Notes: generated by a model from the letters alone, not told the origin. Positions 30,147-39,875 are shown, numbered from the stretch's first letter. The stretch is 64,000 nt of DNA from Mycobacterium sp. 852014-50255_SCH5639931 (GCF_001665605.1 NZ_LZSV01000021.1:1-64000), one strand, 5' to 3'. Numbers and translations: made by a program.

Positions 30147-31328
30147 GTGAGCTCGGCTACGTCGATGTGGGGGAGCAGCGGGCTGGCCTATCTGACCGGC
30201 CTGCCGGACGGGCCGCCCGACTTCTCCCGCGCGAACGTGCTGACCCACGCCCAGCGGGTGGCCGCGGCCGTGGCCGAGCGCTGGGGCATCCCCGTCGATG
30301 CCGCCGGCCTGCTGGCCGGGCGGGCCGCCTTGCTAGGCCTGACCCGGGGCGGCCGGGTGTCGGCCGGTGGCGCCACCCGGTTGTTAGGCGCCGCCGACGG
30401 CTGGTGTGCGATCACGCTGTCGCGCCCGGACGACGTCGCCGCCGTGCCCGCGCTGGTCCAGACCGATGAGGCGGCCTGCGACCTCTGGCCGACGTTGCAG
30501 CGCTGGGCCGCAACCCAACCCCTCTGCGCGATCGTCGAGCGCGCGACGCTGCTCGACATCCCCGCGGCGGGTCTGGGCGAAGCCGCGGCCGCCGCGCCGC
30601 GAACGCGGCCACGGGGTGGCCGCGGACCGGCGCGCGACGTCGCGGGGCTGCTGGTCGCCGACCTGTCCTCCATGTGGGCGGGCCCGCTGTGCGGACAGCT
30701 GCTGGCACGCGCCGGGGCGACCGTCGTGAAGGTCGAGAGCCCGGACCGCCCGGACGGTACCCGCGGCGGCAACCGGGCGTTCTTGGACTGGATGAACGGT
30801 CAAAAGCTTTCGTACTGTGTCGATTTCGACGGTCAAGCCGACGAGTTGCGCGAGTTGCTCACTGCCGCCGACGTGGTGATCGAGGGCTCGCGCCCCGCGG
30901 CGCTGACGCGGCGCCGGCTCGGGCCGGACGATGTCGAGCCGGGACGAGGCCGAATCTGGTTGCGCATCAACGGATATGACGACGCCAGGCCGGCGTTCGG
31001 CGATGACGCGGCGGTGGGTGGCGGGCTCGTCGGCGTCGCCGCCGACGGACCGGTGTTCTGCGGTGACGCCATCGCCGATCCGCTGACGGGGCTGGAGGCT
31101 ACCCGCGCGGTCGCCGCATCGCTGGGCCGCGGTGGCGGCGAGCTGATCGAGGTCTCGATGGCCGCCGTCGCTGCCGGTTACGCGGCGCTGCCGACGCAGC
31201 CGTCGGTCGCAAACCTGCCCGCGCCGCCCCCACCGGTTCCGCCGCCAAGCCGGCCCGCGGCGCGGCTGGGCGCCGATAACGCGGCGGTGCGCAGAATCGT
31301 GGCCGAACGAGGCTGCTCGCCATGCTGA
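30147..31328 (+). CDS. Family III CoA-transferase (CaiB/BaiF type), unusual domain order
   Basis: A 393-residue protein. The segment that normally starts a family III CoA-transferase, VADLSSMWAGPLCGQLLARA followed by VVKVESPDRPDGTR, is here near residue 170. The first 150 residues include SAGGATRLLGAADGWCAITL, which looks like the small-domain strand normally found late in the chain. The protein therefore looks circularly rearranged relative to CaiB. A Pro-rich tail ends it. The GTG at 30147 gives MSSATSMWGSSGLAYLTG. It overlaps the amidohydrolase by seven bases. Confidence 0.8.
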   Translation: MSSATSMWGSSGLAYLTGLPDGPPDFSRANVLTHAQRVAAAVAERWGIPVDAAGLLAGRAALLGLTRGGRVSAGGATRLLGAADGWCAITLSRPDDVAAVPALVQTDEAACDLWPTLQRWAATQPLCAIVERATLLDIPAAGLGEAAAAAPRTRPRGGRGPARDVAGLLVADLSSMWAGPLCGQLLARAGATVVKVESPDRPDGTRGGNRAFLDWMNGQKLSYCVDFDGQADELRELLTAADVVIEGSRPAALTRRRLGPDDVEPGRGRIWLRINGYDDARPAFGDDAAVGGGLVGVAADGPVFCGDAIADPLTGLEATRAVAASLGRGGGELIEVSMAAVAAGYAALPTQPSVANLPAPPPPVPPPSRPAARLGADNAAVRRIVAERGCSPC

Positions 31329-32626
31329 TTCGGCGGGCCACGCTCCTGGACGGGATGACCACCGACATCCGGGTCGGCGAGCGGATCGACGAAATGGGTG
31401 ATGGCCTGGTCGCCGAGCGCGGCGAGGGCGTGCTCTACGCCGGCGGCGGAACCGTGCTGCCCGGCCTGCACGACCACCACGTACACGTGCGATCGGCGGC
31501 CTCCGCGCTGGATTCGTTCTTCGTCGGGCCGCCCGGGGTCAGCACCAAAGCCGAACTGACACAACTGCTGTCGAATGCGACGCCGGGTCCCGACGGGTGG
31601 ATTCGCGCCGTCGGCTACCACGAGTCGGTGGCTGGCGACCTGGACCGGACCGCCCTCGACGCGATGGTTCGCAGCTTCCCGGTGCGCATCCAGCACCGCA
31701 GTGGGGCGCTATGGATCCTCAACTCCGAGGCGCTGGGCCGGGTCGGGCTGGCCGAACATCCCGACGGGCGCCTGCGCAGCGCGGACCACGGCTGGTCGGA
31801 CCTGCTGCAGCGGCGCGAAAGCGACCTCGCGGAACTGAGCCGGCGAATCACCGCGACCGGCGTCACCGGCGTCACCGACGCCACCCCGGACCTCGACGCC
31901 GATGACATGGTGTCGCTGATGGTGGCGCACCGGCACGGCGAGTTCCGGCCACGGCCGAGTTTCCTGTGCCCGGGCAAGAAGATCCTGCACGACGACCGCC
32001 TCGATCTGGACGCGCTGACGGACTGGATCGCCGGTCAGCACGACGCGGACCGGCCGGTCGCCGTGCACTGCGTGACCGCGGCCCAACTCGTGGTCACCAT
32101 CGCGGCACTGCGGGCGGCCGGCAGCCATCCGAGGGATCGCATCGAGCACGCGGCCGTCGTGCCCGACGACAACCTGGCCGACCTGGCCGAGCTGGGGGTC
32201 ACGGTGGTCACCCAGCCCAACTTCGTCGCCGAGCGCGGCGATCACTACCTCGCCGACGTCCCCGCCGCCGAGCATCCTCAGCTGTGGCGGGTCGCCTCCC
32301 TACTGGAGGCGACGGTGCCGGTGGCGCTCTCCACCGACATGCCCTTCGGTCACGGCGACCCCTGGACGGCGATGCGCGCCGCGGTCTACCGCACCACCCT
32401 CAGCGGCACCGTCCTCAACGCCAACGAATGTGTCTCTGCCCGAGAGGCTTTGACGATGTTCCTGGGGGAGCCGGAGCGACCGGGGCGGGCGCGGACCGTC
32501 GCGGTCGGACAGCCGGCCGACCTCTGTGTGCTCAGCGAGCCGCCGGCGACGGCGCTGGCCGAGCTGGACGCCGGCATGGTGGCGGCCACCATCATCGGCG
32601 GCGAACTCGTTTACTTCGCGATGTGA
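31322..32626 (+). CDS. Amidohydrolase (YtcJ-like metal-dependent hydrolase)
   Basis: A 434-residue TIM-barrel hydrolase. The N-terminal metal motif is GLHDHHVHVRS (HxH, about residues 50-60). A later histidine occurs in RPVAVHCVTAAQ, another in RDRIEHAAVVPDD, and the catalytic Asp in ALSTDMPFGHGDPW. The order matches the YtcJ/imidazolonepropionase-like branch acting on C-N bonds. It overlaps the CoA-transferase and ends seven bases before the convergent lipW. Substrate unknown. I do not recall it at this place in M. tuberculosis. Confidence 0.85.
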   Translation: MLIRRATLLDGMTTDIRVGERIDEMGDGLVAERGEGVLYAGGGTVLPGLHDHHVHVRSAASALDSFFVGPPGVSTKAELTQLLSNATPGPDGWIRAVGYHESVAGDLDRTALDAMVRSFPVRIQHRSGALWILNSEALGRVGLAEHPDGRLRSADHGWSDLLQRRESDLAELSRRITATGVTGVTDATPDLDADDMVSLMVAHRHGEFRPRPSFLCPGKKILHDDRLDLDALTDWIAGQHDADRPVAVHCVTAAQLVVTIAALRAAGSHPRDRIEHAAVVPDDNLADLAELGVTVVTQPNFVAERGDHYLADVPAAEHPQLWRVASLLEATVPVALSTDMPFGHGDPWTAMRAAVYRTTLSGTVLNANECVSAREALTMFLGEPERPGRARTVAVGQPADLCVLSEPPATALAELDAGMVAATIIGGELVYFAM

Positions 32627-32633
32627 CCGGCGA

Positions 32634-33533
32634 TCACGGCGCGGCGGCGAGCGCGGAACGCAGAATGGCGCACTGGCTGTCGAAAAACCGCTGCGACACT
32701 TGCGCTTTGGGCACGGCTAGGTCGAAGCCGTGGAAGGCGCCCGGAACGGTCTCGACGTGGCACGGCACCCCGGCGGCCGTCAGGCGCTCGGCGTAGGCCA
32801 GGTCCTCGTCGTGGAACAAGTCGTGCGTGCCGACCCCGATCCAGGCCGGCGGCAGCCCGCTCAGGTCATCGCGGCGCCCCGGCACGGCCACCTGAGGGTC
32901 GGCGTCGCCGAGGTACGCCGCCCAACCGAACTCGTTGCTGCGGTTGTCCCAGAGCCGATAGTGGGACTTGCGGGCGGTGGCCGAGCTGCGGTCGTCGAGC
33001 ATGGGATAGCTCAGCAGCTGAAACGCCGGGCTCACCTCGGCGCGGTCGCGGGCCAGCAGGGCCAGGGCCGCGGCCAGGCCGCCACCGGCGCTCGCGCCGC
33101 CGATGGCCACCCGGTACCGGTCCACGGACGGCAAGCCGGCCAGCCACGTCAACGCCGAATAGCAGTCTTCCAGCGGGGCGGGATACGGATGTTCGGGCGC
33201 CAGGCGGTATTCCACCGACGCCACGGTGGCGCCGAGCCGCCGGCTGAACGCGCTACAGAGCCGGTCGTCCTGCTCGGCGGTGCCGATCACGTAACCGCCG
33301 CCGTGGATCCACAGCAGCGCGGGGGTCGGCTCGGCCACGCCGACCGGCCGGAACAGCCGGACGCCGGCCCCAGAACCGAGCGTGATCACCTCGACATCGC
33401 GGGCGGGCTTACTAAGGCGCCCGCGCAAGGCCGTCGCCGCCCGCATGAGCCGCAGGGTCCGGGGGCCGACGAGTCGGCGCGGGGTGAAACGGGCGATCCG
33501 CTGCAGGTCAGGGTGAACGTCGGTGTTCGGCAC
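32634..33533 (-). CDS. lipW: Alpha/beta hydrolase, HSL family (LipW-like)
   Basis: A 299-residue esterase/lipase. The hormone-sensitive-lipase motif LWIHGGGYVIGTAEQDD gives the oxyanion hole. GGASAGGGLAAAL holds the nucleophile serine, the acid lies in GTHDLFHDED, and the catalytic His in GAFHGFD. No signal peptide, so probably cytoplasmic. Position agrees with Rv0217c. ATG 33533 (MPNTDVHPDLQR). Confidence 0.92.
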   Translation of the reverse strand: MPNTDVHPDLQRIARFTPRRLVGPRTLRLMRAATALRGRLSKPARDVEVITLGSGAGVRLFRPVGVAEPTPALLWIHGGGYVIGTAEQDDRLCSAFSRRLGATVASVEYRLAPEHPYPAPLEDCYSALTWLAGLPSVDRYRVAIGGASAGGGLAAALALLARDRAEVSPAFQLLSYPMLDDRSSATARKSHYRLWDNRSNEFGWAAYLGDADPQVAVPGRRDDLSGLPPAWIGVGTHDLFHDEDLAYAERLTAAGVPCHVETVPGAFHGFDLAVPKAQVSQRFFDSQCAILRSALAAAP

Positions 33534-33613
33534 CGCATCAGTATCACCGACGCGGAACGCTCGACGGGCGTGGTATCAACGAGATGCGGTGATTCAGACT
33601 TCGGGGAGGCAAC

Positions 33614-33757
33614 GTGACCGCAAACGCTCCGCGGTTCATCGATACCGTGCACGGCAAGATCCGCGTCCAGGTCAGCCCCGGCACCGGCCCCGCCGTGCTG
33701 CTGCGGCCCGGTGAGAAACCGTGGGGGACCGCGCCTCTGCGAAGCGATCGTGAATGA
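33614..33757 (+). pseudogene. Truncated alpha/beta-hydrolase start
   Basis: A GTG at 33614, with GGGGAGGC just upstream, opens 47 codons. The first 30 residues (PRFIDTVHGKIRVQV, then SPGTGPAVLL) resemble the N-terminal strands of an alpha/beta-fold hydrolase. At about base 33705 the resemblance stops, and the frame ends at a TGA at 33755-33757. No continuation is seen in any frame downstream. It is best read as the stub left by a deletion or recombination between lipW and the methyltransferase. Confidence 0.55.
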
Positions 33758-33927
33758 ACTATTCCGCGCCCGGGTGCGTGCTCGTAGGGCGGTGGATTAG
33801 CCGAACAAATATCGGGGTATCGGTGGAATGCTGGCGAGGGCGGCACGCGCCAGCGTTTCGTCGTCGCAACGTCCCTCACCGGGACCGAGCGTGGACCGCC
33901 CGGCCGGGCAGGACGCGAGGGACGTGA

Positions 33928-34596
33928 ATGCTGGGGCATCTCTACGATCGGGCACTCGGCGGCGAACGATGTTGGATTCGCCATGACGACGGCGAGCTGC
34001 GACCGCTGCCGGCCCACCGCTGGCTGGGCGTGCGATGTCCCGATGACGTGTGTCCCGGTGATGGATCTGGTGACGCCTTCGACGAAGTCTTCGACGAAGC
34101 CGTCACGCAGATGTGCACCGGGCCGACCATCGAATTGGGATGCGGGCCCGGCCGGTTGGTGGCCCGGCTGATTCAGCGAGGGATACCGGCCCTGGGCATC
34201 GATCGCTCGGTGGCCGCGATCCGGTTGGCGGGCCGCGGCGGCGCGCCCGTCCTGCTGGGCGACGTGTTCGACCCGCTGCCCGCGATGGGCCTGTGGCAGA
34301 CGGTGTTGCTGGTCGACGGCAACGTCGGCCTCGGCGGCGACCCGCGCCGGATCCTGGGGCGGGCCGCCGAGCTGCTGGCCCGCGGTGGGCACTGCGTGGC
34401 CGAGTTCGACGCCGAGAACATCGGCATCCGTTCGCGCTGGGTCCGGCTGGAGTCCGCATGCGAGATCGGGCCCTGGTTTCGGTGGGCGTCGGTCGGCGTG
34501 GACAGCGCCGCCGCGCTCGCCGCGCAGGTCGGTCTGACGCTGACCGGTGTCCGCCTGATCGGCGGGCGGGTGATCGCCTGCCTGGCGGCGATGTGA
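33928..34596 (+). CDS. SAM-dependent methyltransferase
   Basis: A 222-residue class I methyltransferase. Motif I is TIELGCGPGRLVARLI (about residues 67-82), and the acidic strand-2 residue follows in ALGIDRSVAAIRLA. The motif IV region is VLLVDGNVGLGGDPRRIL. No membrane segments. In related genomes, as I remember, such genes accompany a membrane molybdopterin oxidoreductase (Rv0218-like), which is absent here; the stub just upstream supports a local deletion. Substrate unknown. Confidence 0.8.
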   Translation: MLGHLYDRALGGERCWIRHDDGELRPLPAHRWLGVRCPDDVCPGDGSGDAFDEVFDEAVTQMCTGPTIELGCGPGRLVARLIQRGIPALGIDRSVAAIRLAGRGGAPVLLGDVFDPLPAMGLWQTVLLVDGNVGLGGDPRRILGRAAELLARGGHCVAEFDAENIGIRSRWVRLESACEIGPWFRWASVGVDSAAALAAQVGLTLTGVRLIGGRVIACLAAM

Positions 34597-34784
34597 GCGT
34601 GTCGCGGCAGGCCTCCACCCACGCCGATAGCAAACGCCACGGCGGTCGATAGCAGCCCGTATTTGCGCAGGGCAATCGCACGCCGGGTGTCTTTCGGATG
34701 TCGGATGTTGCGTCGACGCAAACGTCAGTTTCGTACCCGGGGCCGGGGGTACGCTGCCCTAACACGACGGCAAGGAGGCCGACT

Positions 34785-35966
34785 ATGACATCGTGCGCGA
34801 AAAAGTTGCTGCGGGCTCGTCCGGGCGACTACGCGCTGGCCTTGAGCGTCGCGGGTGCTTCGCTGCCGGTGGTCGGCAAGCACCTCGAACCGCTGGGTGG
34901 CCTCACCGCGATGGGCATTTGGGGCGCACGGCACGCCCCGGACTTCTTTTCCGGCATGACCAAGCCTCGGCAGCCGTCGGACAGCGAGGAGATTCGCCGC
35001 CGCGATCGGGAGAGCACCCGGGACGTGTCCCTGGCGGCCCTCCGGGGAATCGTGTCGGCGGCCGACCTCGAGCTGGAATGGCCCGCGGCGCTACGAACCC
35101 CGCCGATTTGGGACGCGATGCGCCAGCGCCGCTACCTCCACCGTCGCGCGGTCCACTACGGGGACCACCCCGCGCAGGTGCTCGACGTCTGGCGCCGCAA
35201 GGACCTGACCGGCCAGCCCGCGCCGGTGCTGATCTTCGTCCCAGGCGGCGCCTGGGTGCACGGCAGGTGCATGGGGCAGGGCTCCGCGCTGATGTCCCGG
35301 CTGGCCGAGCAGGGCTGGGTCTGCCTGGCGATCGACTACCGCGTCGCCCCGCATCACCGGTGGCCGCGGCACATCATCGATGTCAAGACGGCCATCGCGT
35401 GGGCGCGCGCCAACGTCGACAAGTTCGGCGGCGACCGCGATTTCGTCGCGGTGGCGGGTTGTTCGGCCGGCGGGCACCTGTCCGCACTGGCCGGCCTCAC
35501 CCCCGACGACCGGAAGTACCACGCAAAGCTGCCCGAAGGCGCCAACACCTCGGTGGACGCGGTGGTCGGCATCTACGGGCGCTATGACTGGGAGGACCGC
35601 TCCACCCCCGAGCGGGACCGGTTCGTCGACTTCCTGGAGCGGGTGGTGGTCAAGCGCAGGATCGACCGTCACCCCGAAGTGTTCCGCGACGCGTCGCCGA
35701 TGGCGATGGTGCACCGAAATGCCCCGCCGTTCTTGGTGATTCACGGCAGCAAGGACAGCGTCATCCCCGTCGAACAGGCGCGCAGCTTCGTCGAACGGAT
35801 GCGGGCGGTCTCGCATTCGATGGTGGGCTACCTGGAGTTGCCCGGCGCGGGCCACGGTTACGACCTCATCGACGGAGAGCGGGCGGGAGCGGCGGCGCAC
35901 GCGACTTCGCTGTTCCTCAACCAGGTCTATCGCACCAAGACAAACGCGGCCAAAGAGGTTATCTGA
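34785..35966 (+). CDS. lipC: Esterase LipC-like
   Basis: A 393-residue alpha/beta hydrolase. The oxyanion segment is FVPGGAWVHGRCMGQ, the nucleophile is in VAGCSAGGHLSAL, the acid in HGSKDSVIPVEQAR and the His in PGAGHGYDLID. The ATG at 34785 has AAGGAGG at 34772-34778, which decides the start over the upstream ATG at 34698. The hydrophobic N-terminal region (residues 15-45) may anchor the protein to the membrane or wall; the M. tuberculosis LipC is cell-surface-associated. It begins a run with the WS/DGAT and echA1 genes. Confidence 0.92.
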   Translation: MTSCAKKLLRARPGDYALALSVAGASLPVVGKHLEPLGGLTAMGIWGARHAPDFFSGMTKPRQPSDSEEIRRRDRESTRDVSLAALRGIVSAADLELEWPAALRTPPIWDAMRQRRYLHRRAVHYGDHPAQVLDVWRRKDLTGQPAPVLIFVPGGAWVHGRCMGQGSALMSRLAEQGWVCLAIDYRVAPHHRWPRHIIDVKTAIAWARANVDKFGGDRDFVAVAGCSAGGHLSALAGLTPDDRKYHAKLPEGANTSVDAVVGIYGRYDWEDRSTPERDRFVDFLERVVVKRRIDRHPEVFRDASPMAMVHRNAPPFLVIHGSKDSVIPVEQARSFVERMRAVSHSMVGYLELPGAGHGYDLIDGERAGAAAHATSLFLNQVYRTKTNAAKEVI

Positions 35967-36010
35967 ACTGTCACCGCTGAGTATGGTCCCTTTATGGGTA
36001 AGGGGCAGCG

Positions 36011-37420
36011 GTGAAACGGCTGAGCGGGTGGGACGCGGTTCTGCTTTACAGCGAAACGCCGAACGTGCACATGCACACCATCAAAGCCGCTGTGATCGAA
36101 CTCGATTCAGATCGGTTTGACTTCGGCGTCGAGGCGTTTCGCGAAGTCATCCGCGGCCGGCTGGGCAAGCTCGAGCCATTCTGCTACCAGTTGGTCGAGA
36201 TTCCCTTCCAGCTTCACCACCCGATGTGGCGGGAGCATTGCGAGGTCGACCTCGACTACCACATTCGCCCGATGCGGTTGCCCGCGCCCGGCGGCCGGCG
36301 CGAGCTGGACGAGGCCATCGGGCGCATCGCCAGCACGCCGTTGGACCGCAGCCGCCCGCTCTGGGAGATGTACTTCGTCGAAGGGCTGGCGAACAACCGG
36401 ATCGCCGTGGTCGGCAAGATCCACCACTCGCTCGCCGACGGCGTCGCGTCGGCCAACCTGATGGCCCGCGGCATGGACCTGCAGCCCGGGCCGGAGGGCG
36501 GCCCGTACGTGTCCGACCCGGCGCCCACCACCCGGCAGCTGATGGGTTCGGCGTTCGCGGATCACCTGCGGCACGTCGGGCGAATCCCCGCGACGGTCCG
36601 CTACACCGCGCAGGGGCTGGGCCGGGTCCGGCGCAGCTCGCGCAAGTTGTCACCGGAGCTGAGCCGGCCGTTCGAACCGCCACCGACTTTCATGAACCAC
36701 AAGATCAACGCGGAGCGCCGGTTCGCCACCGCCACCCTGGCGCTGGCCGACGTCAAGGAAACCGGCAAGCGGCTCGGGGCGACGATCAACGACATGGTCC
36801 TGGCCATGGCCACCGGCGCCCTGCGCACCCTGTTGCTGCGCTACGACGGCACCGCCGTGCCCCTGCTGGCGTCGGTGCCGATGAGTTTCGACTTCTCGCC
36901 CGAGCGGATCTCCGGCAATCGCTTCACCGGCGTGCTGGTGGGCCTGCCGACCGACTCCGACGATCCGCTGGAGCGGGTGCGGTGCACCCACGAGAACGCC
37001 ATCGCCGCCAAGGAAAGCAATCAGCTGATGGGGCCCGAGCTAGTCAGCCGCTGGGCGGCCTACATGCCGCCCGCGCCCACCCAGGCCTTCTTCCGGTGGG
37101 CGTCCGGCCGCGACGGGCACAACAAGATCCTCAACCTGAACATCTCCAACGTGCCCGGCCCACGCGAACGCGGGCGGGTCGGCGGGGCGCTGGTCACCGA
37201 GATTTACTCGGTGGGTCCGCTGACCGCCGGTAGCGGCCTCAACATCACCGTGTGGAGCTACGTCGACCAGCTCAACATCTCGGTGCTGTCCGACGGTGCC
37301 ACGCTCAAGGACCCGCACGAGGTGACCGAGGCCATGGTCGCGGACTTCATCGAAATAAGAAGGGCCGCGGGGCTTTCCGAGGATCTCACCGTCATCGAAG
37401 CCGCGATGGCGCCGGCCTGA
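36011..37420 (+). CDS. Wax ester synthase/diacylglycerol acyltransferase (WS/DGAT)
   Basis: A 469-residue triacylglycerol/wax ester synthase corresponding to Rv0221. The catalytic HHxxxDG motif is HHSLADG at residues 138-144. The second family motif, NLNISNVPGPRE, is near residue 375. It joins fatty acyl-CoA to diacylglycerol or long-chain alcohols for storage lipid. GTG start at 36011 (MKRLSGWDAVLLYSETP), 44 bases after lipC. Confidence 0.94.
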   Translation: MKRLSGWDAVLLYSETPNVHMHTIKAAVIELDSDRFDFGVEAFREVIRGRLGKLEPFCYQLVEIPFQLHHPMWREHCEVDLDYHIRPMRLPAPGGRRELDEAIGRIASTPLDRSRPLWEMYFVEGLANNRIAVVGKIHHSLADGVASANLMARGMDLQPGPEGGPYVSDPAPTTRQLMGSAFADHLRHVGRIPATVRYTAQGLGRVRRSSRKLSPELSRPFEPPPTFMNHKINAERRFATATLALADVKETGKRLGATINDMVLAMATGALRTLLLRYDGTAVPLLASVPMSFDFSPERISGNRFTGVLVGLPTDSDDPLERVRCTHENAIAAKESNQLMGPELVSRWAAYMPPAPTQAFFRWASGRDGHNKILNLNISNVPGPRERGRVGGALVTEIYSVGPLTAGSGLNITVWSYVDQLNISVLSDGATLKDPHEVTEAMVADFIEIRRAAGLSEDLTVIEAAMAPA

Positions 37421-37528
37421 GGACTGTCCTGGAAACGGGACTCTCGGCTGGTGCCAATGCCATTTCCGTCGACCGTTACCATCGGTCGGATAAGCAGCCA
37501 TCCCTACCCTTAAGGAGCTGTGCGGCAC

Positions 37529-38314
37529 GTGAGCACCGTGAGCGAAGAAGCCAGCGAACCCGAAGTCCTGGTCGAACAGCGGGATCGGATCCTGATCATC
37601 ACGATCAACCGGCCGAAGGCCAAGAACGCGGTCAACGCCGCGGTGGCCAACGGCCTGGCCGAGGCCGTCGACCGGCTCGACGGCGACCCGGGTCTTTCGG
37701 TGGGCATCCTCACCGGCGCCGGCGGATCGTTCTGCGCGGGCATGGACCTCAAGGCCTTCGCGCGCGGCGAACTCCCCATCGTCCAGGGGCGCGGCATGGG
37801 CTTCACCGAACGGCCGCCCATCAAACCGCTCATCGCGGCGGTCGAGGGCTATGCCCTGGCCGGCGGAACCGAGTTGGCGTTGGCCACCGACCTGATCGTC
37901 GCGTCGAAGGATTCGGCCTTCGGCATCCCCGAGGTCAAGCGCGGGCTAGTCGCCGGTGGCGGCGGTCTGCTGCGGCTGCCGCAACGCATCCCGTCCGCCA
38001 TTGCCATGGAGCTCGCGCTCACCGGCGACAACCTGCCAGCCGAGCGCGCCCACAAGCTGGGGCTGGTCAACGTGTTGGCCGAGCCGGGCAAGGCGCTTGA
38101 CGAGGCCATCGCGCTGGCCGAGAAGATCGCCGCCAACGGGCCGCTCGCGGTGGCCGCCACCAAGCGGATCATCGTCGAGTCGCGCGGCTGGAGCCCCGAG
38201 AACATGTTCGCCGAGCAGAACACGATCCTGGGTCCGGTGTTCGCGTCCAACGACGCCAAAGAGGGGGCCATCGCCTTCGCCGAGAAGCGCCCGCCGCGCT
38301 GGACGGGCAGCTGA
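37529..38314 (+). CDS. echA1: Enoyl-CoA hydratase EchA1
   Basis: A 261-residue crotonase. The oxyanion segments are AGGSFCAGMDLKAFARG-like (about residues 63-80) and ALAGGTELALATDLIVAS, and the family glutamate region is GIPEVKRGLVAGGGG. Three in-frame GTG codons are possible (37520, 37529 and 37538). The SD TAAGGAG at 37511-37517 is only two bases from the first but 11 from the second, so I use 37529. It corresponds closely to Rv0222. Confidence 0.92.
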   Translation: MSTVSEEASEPEVLVEQRDRILIITINRPKAKNAVNAAVANGLAEAVDRLDGDPGLSVGILTGAGGSFCAGMDLKAFARGELPIVQGRGMGFTERPPIKPLIAAVEGYALAGGTELALATDLIVASKDSAFGIPEVKRGLVAGGGGLLRLPQRIPSAIAMELALTGDNLPAERAHKLGLVNVLAEPGKALDEAIALAEKIAANGPLAVAATKRIIVESRGWSPENMFAEQNTILGPVFASNDAKEGAIAFAEKRPPRWTGS

Positions 38315-38381
38315 CATTCGGCCGGACGGGTTACACTGTGACTAAGTTTTGTAAAGTCGTGGAGATCCGGGAAGACCGAGG

Positions 38382-39875
38382 ATGAGCATTTCTTTGCTTC
38401 TGGAGATGGCCGCGTCGAGCAATCCCGATCGGACTGCGGTGGTCTCCGGGGACACGCGGCTGACGACGCAGCAGCTCAGCGATCTCGCCGACGGCGGTGC
38501 CGGGGTGATCGCTGGATCGAATGCCCGACATGTCGTCTACGTGGGCACCGGCGGCGCGATGCTGCCGGTGCTGATCTTCGCCGCCGCGCGCGCCGGGTTG
38601 CCGTTCACGCCGATCAATTACCGGCTTTCCGCCGACGGCATCCAGGTGCTCATCGAGCGCCTGCCCGAGCCCCTGGTGATCGTCGACAGCCGCTACCGGG
38701 ACATGGTCGGCGAGACCACGGCGCGGCTGATGACCACCGACGAATTCCTGGCGGCCGCCCACGACAACGAGCCGGCCGCGGAGTTTCCCGACCCGGACTC
38801 GGTCGCGATCGTGCTGTTCACCTCGGGCACCACGTCGCAACCCAAGGCCGTCGAACTGTCGCACAACAACCTGACCAGCTACGTGACCGGCACGGTTGAA
38901 TTCGAGTCGGCCGCCCAGAGCGACGCCGCGCTGATCTGCGTGCCGCCCTATCACATCGCCGGAGTGGGCGCCGCGCTGTCGAACCTGTATGCCGGGCGCA
39001 AAATGGTCTACCTGCCGAATTTCGATGCGCAGGAATGGGTTCGGCTGATCAACGCCGAGAACGTGACCACCGCGACCGTGGTGCCCACCATGCTGGACCG
39101 CATCGTTGCCGCGCTGGAGGCCGAGGGCCACGAGCTGCCGTCGCTGCGCAACCTGGCCTACGGCGGGTCCAAGGTGGGGCTCCCGCTCGTCCGCCGGGCC
39201 CTCGAACTTCTGCCGGGCGTGGGCTTCGTCAACGCCTACGGCCTGACCGAGACGAGCTCGACCATCGCGGTGCTCACCCCGGACGACCACCGGGCGGCGC
39301 AGGCCGCGGAGGCACCCGAGGTCGCCAGGCGGCTGGCGTCGGTCGGGCAGCCGGTCCCCGGCATCGAGATCGAGATTCGCGACGAGGACGGCAACGTGCT
39401 CGGGCCGGGTGAAACCGGCGAGCTGTTCGTCCGCGGCGAGCAGGTCTCCGGCCGCTACACGGGGATCGGTTCGGTACTCGACGACAACGGCTGGTTCCCA
39501 ACCAGAGACATCGCCATGCTCGACGAGGACGGCTATCTGTTCATCGGCGGCCGCAGCGACGACACCATCATCCGCGGTGGTGAGAACATCGCGCCCGCCG
39601 AGCTCGAAGAGGTGTTGGTGGAGCACCCGCACGTGCGGGACGTCGCCGTGGTCGGTGTCGAGGATCCGCAGTGGGGCCAGGCGATCGTCGCGGTGGTGGT
39701 GCCCCGCCCCGGTGCGGATCCGGATCCCGAGGAATTGCGCGAGCATGTCCGGAAAAGCTTGCGCGGGTCGCGAACCCCGGACCGGGTAGTGTTTCGCGAC
39801 GAGCTGCCCACGACTCCCACCGGCAAGGTACTTCGCCGGGAGATCATCGAGATGCTAGAAGGGCTGAAGGCATGA
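38382..39875 (+). CDS. AMP-forming acyl-CoA ligase
   Basis: A 497-residue ANL enzyme. P-loop VLFTSGTTSQPKAVELSH (about residues 147-164), A5 motif YGLTETSSTIAV, hinge GYLFIGGRSDDTIIRGGEN and catalytic lysine TTPTGKVLRREI. ATG at 38382, with GACCGAGG upstream. It overlaps the next small gene by ATGA, so the two proteins are made together. I do not recall this pair between echA1 and Rv0223c in M. tuberculosis. Substrate unknown. Confidence 0.9.
   Translation: MSISLLLEMAASSNPDRTAVVSGDTRLTTQQLSDLADGGAGVIAGSNARHVVYVGTGGAMLPVLIFAAARAGLPFTPINYRLSADGIQVLIERLPEPLVIVDSRYRDMVGETTARLMTTDEFLAAAHDNEPAAEFPDPDSVAIVLFTSGTTSQPKAVELSHNNLTSYVTGTVEFESAAQSDAALICVPPYHIAGVGAALSNLYAGRKMVYLPNFDAQEWVRLINAENVTTATVVPTMLDRIVAALEAEGHELPSLRNLAYGGSKVGLPLVRRALELLPGVGFVNAYGLTETSSTIAVLTPDDHRAAQAAEAPEVARRLASVGQPVPGIEIEIRDEDGNVLGPGETGELFVRGEQVSGRYTGIGSVLDDNGWFPTRDIAMLDEDGYLFIGGRSDDTIIRGGENIAPAELEEVLVEHPHVRDVAVVGVEDPQWGQAIVAVVVPRPGADPDPEELREHVRKSLRGSRTPDRVVFRDELPTTPTGKVLRREIIEMLEGLKA

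Noticed and set aside
34173..34721. Minus-strand ORF with a hydrophobic stretch (GLLSTAVAFAIGVGGG)
   Set aside because: Most of it is antisense to the methyltransferase; only about 25 residues look membrane-like. Possibly a remnant of a lost membrane gene, but not supportable.
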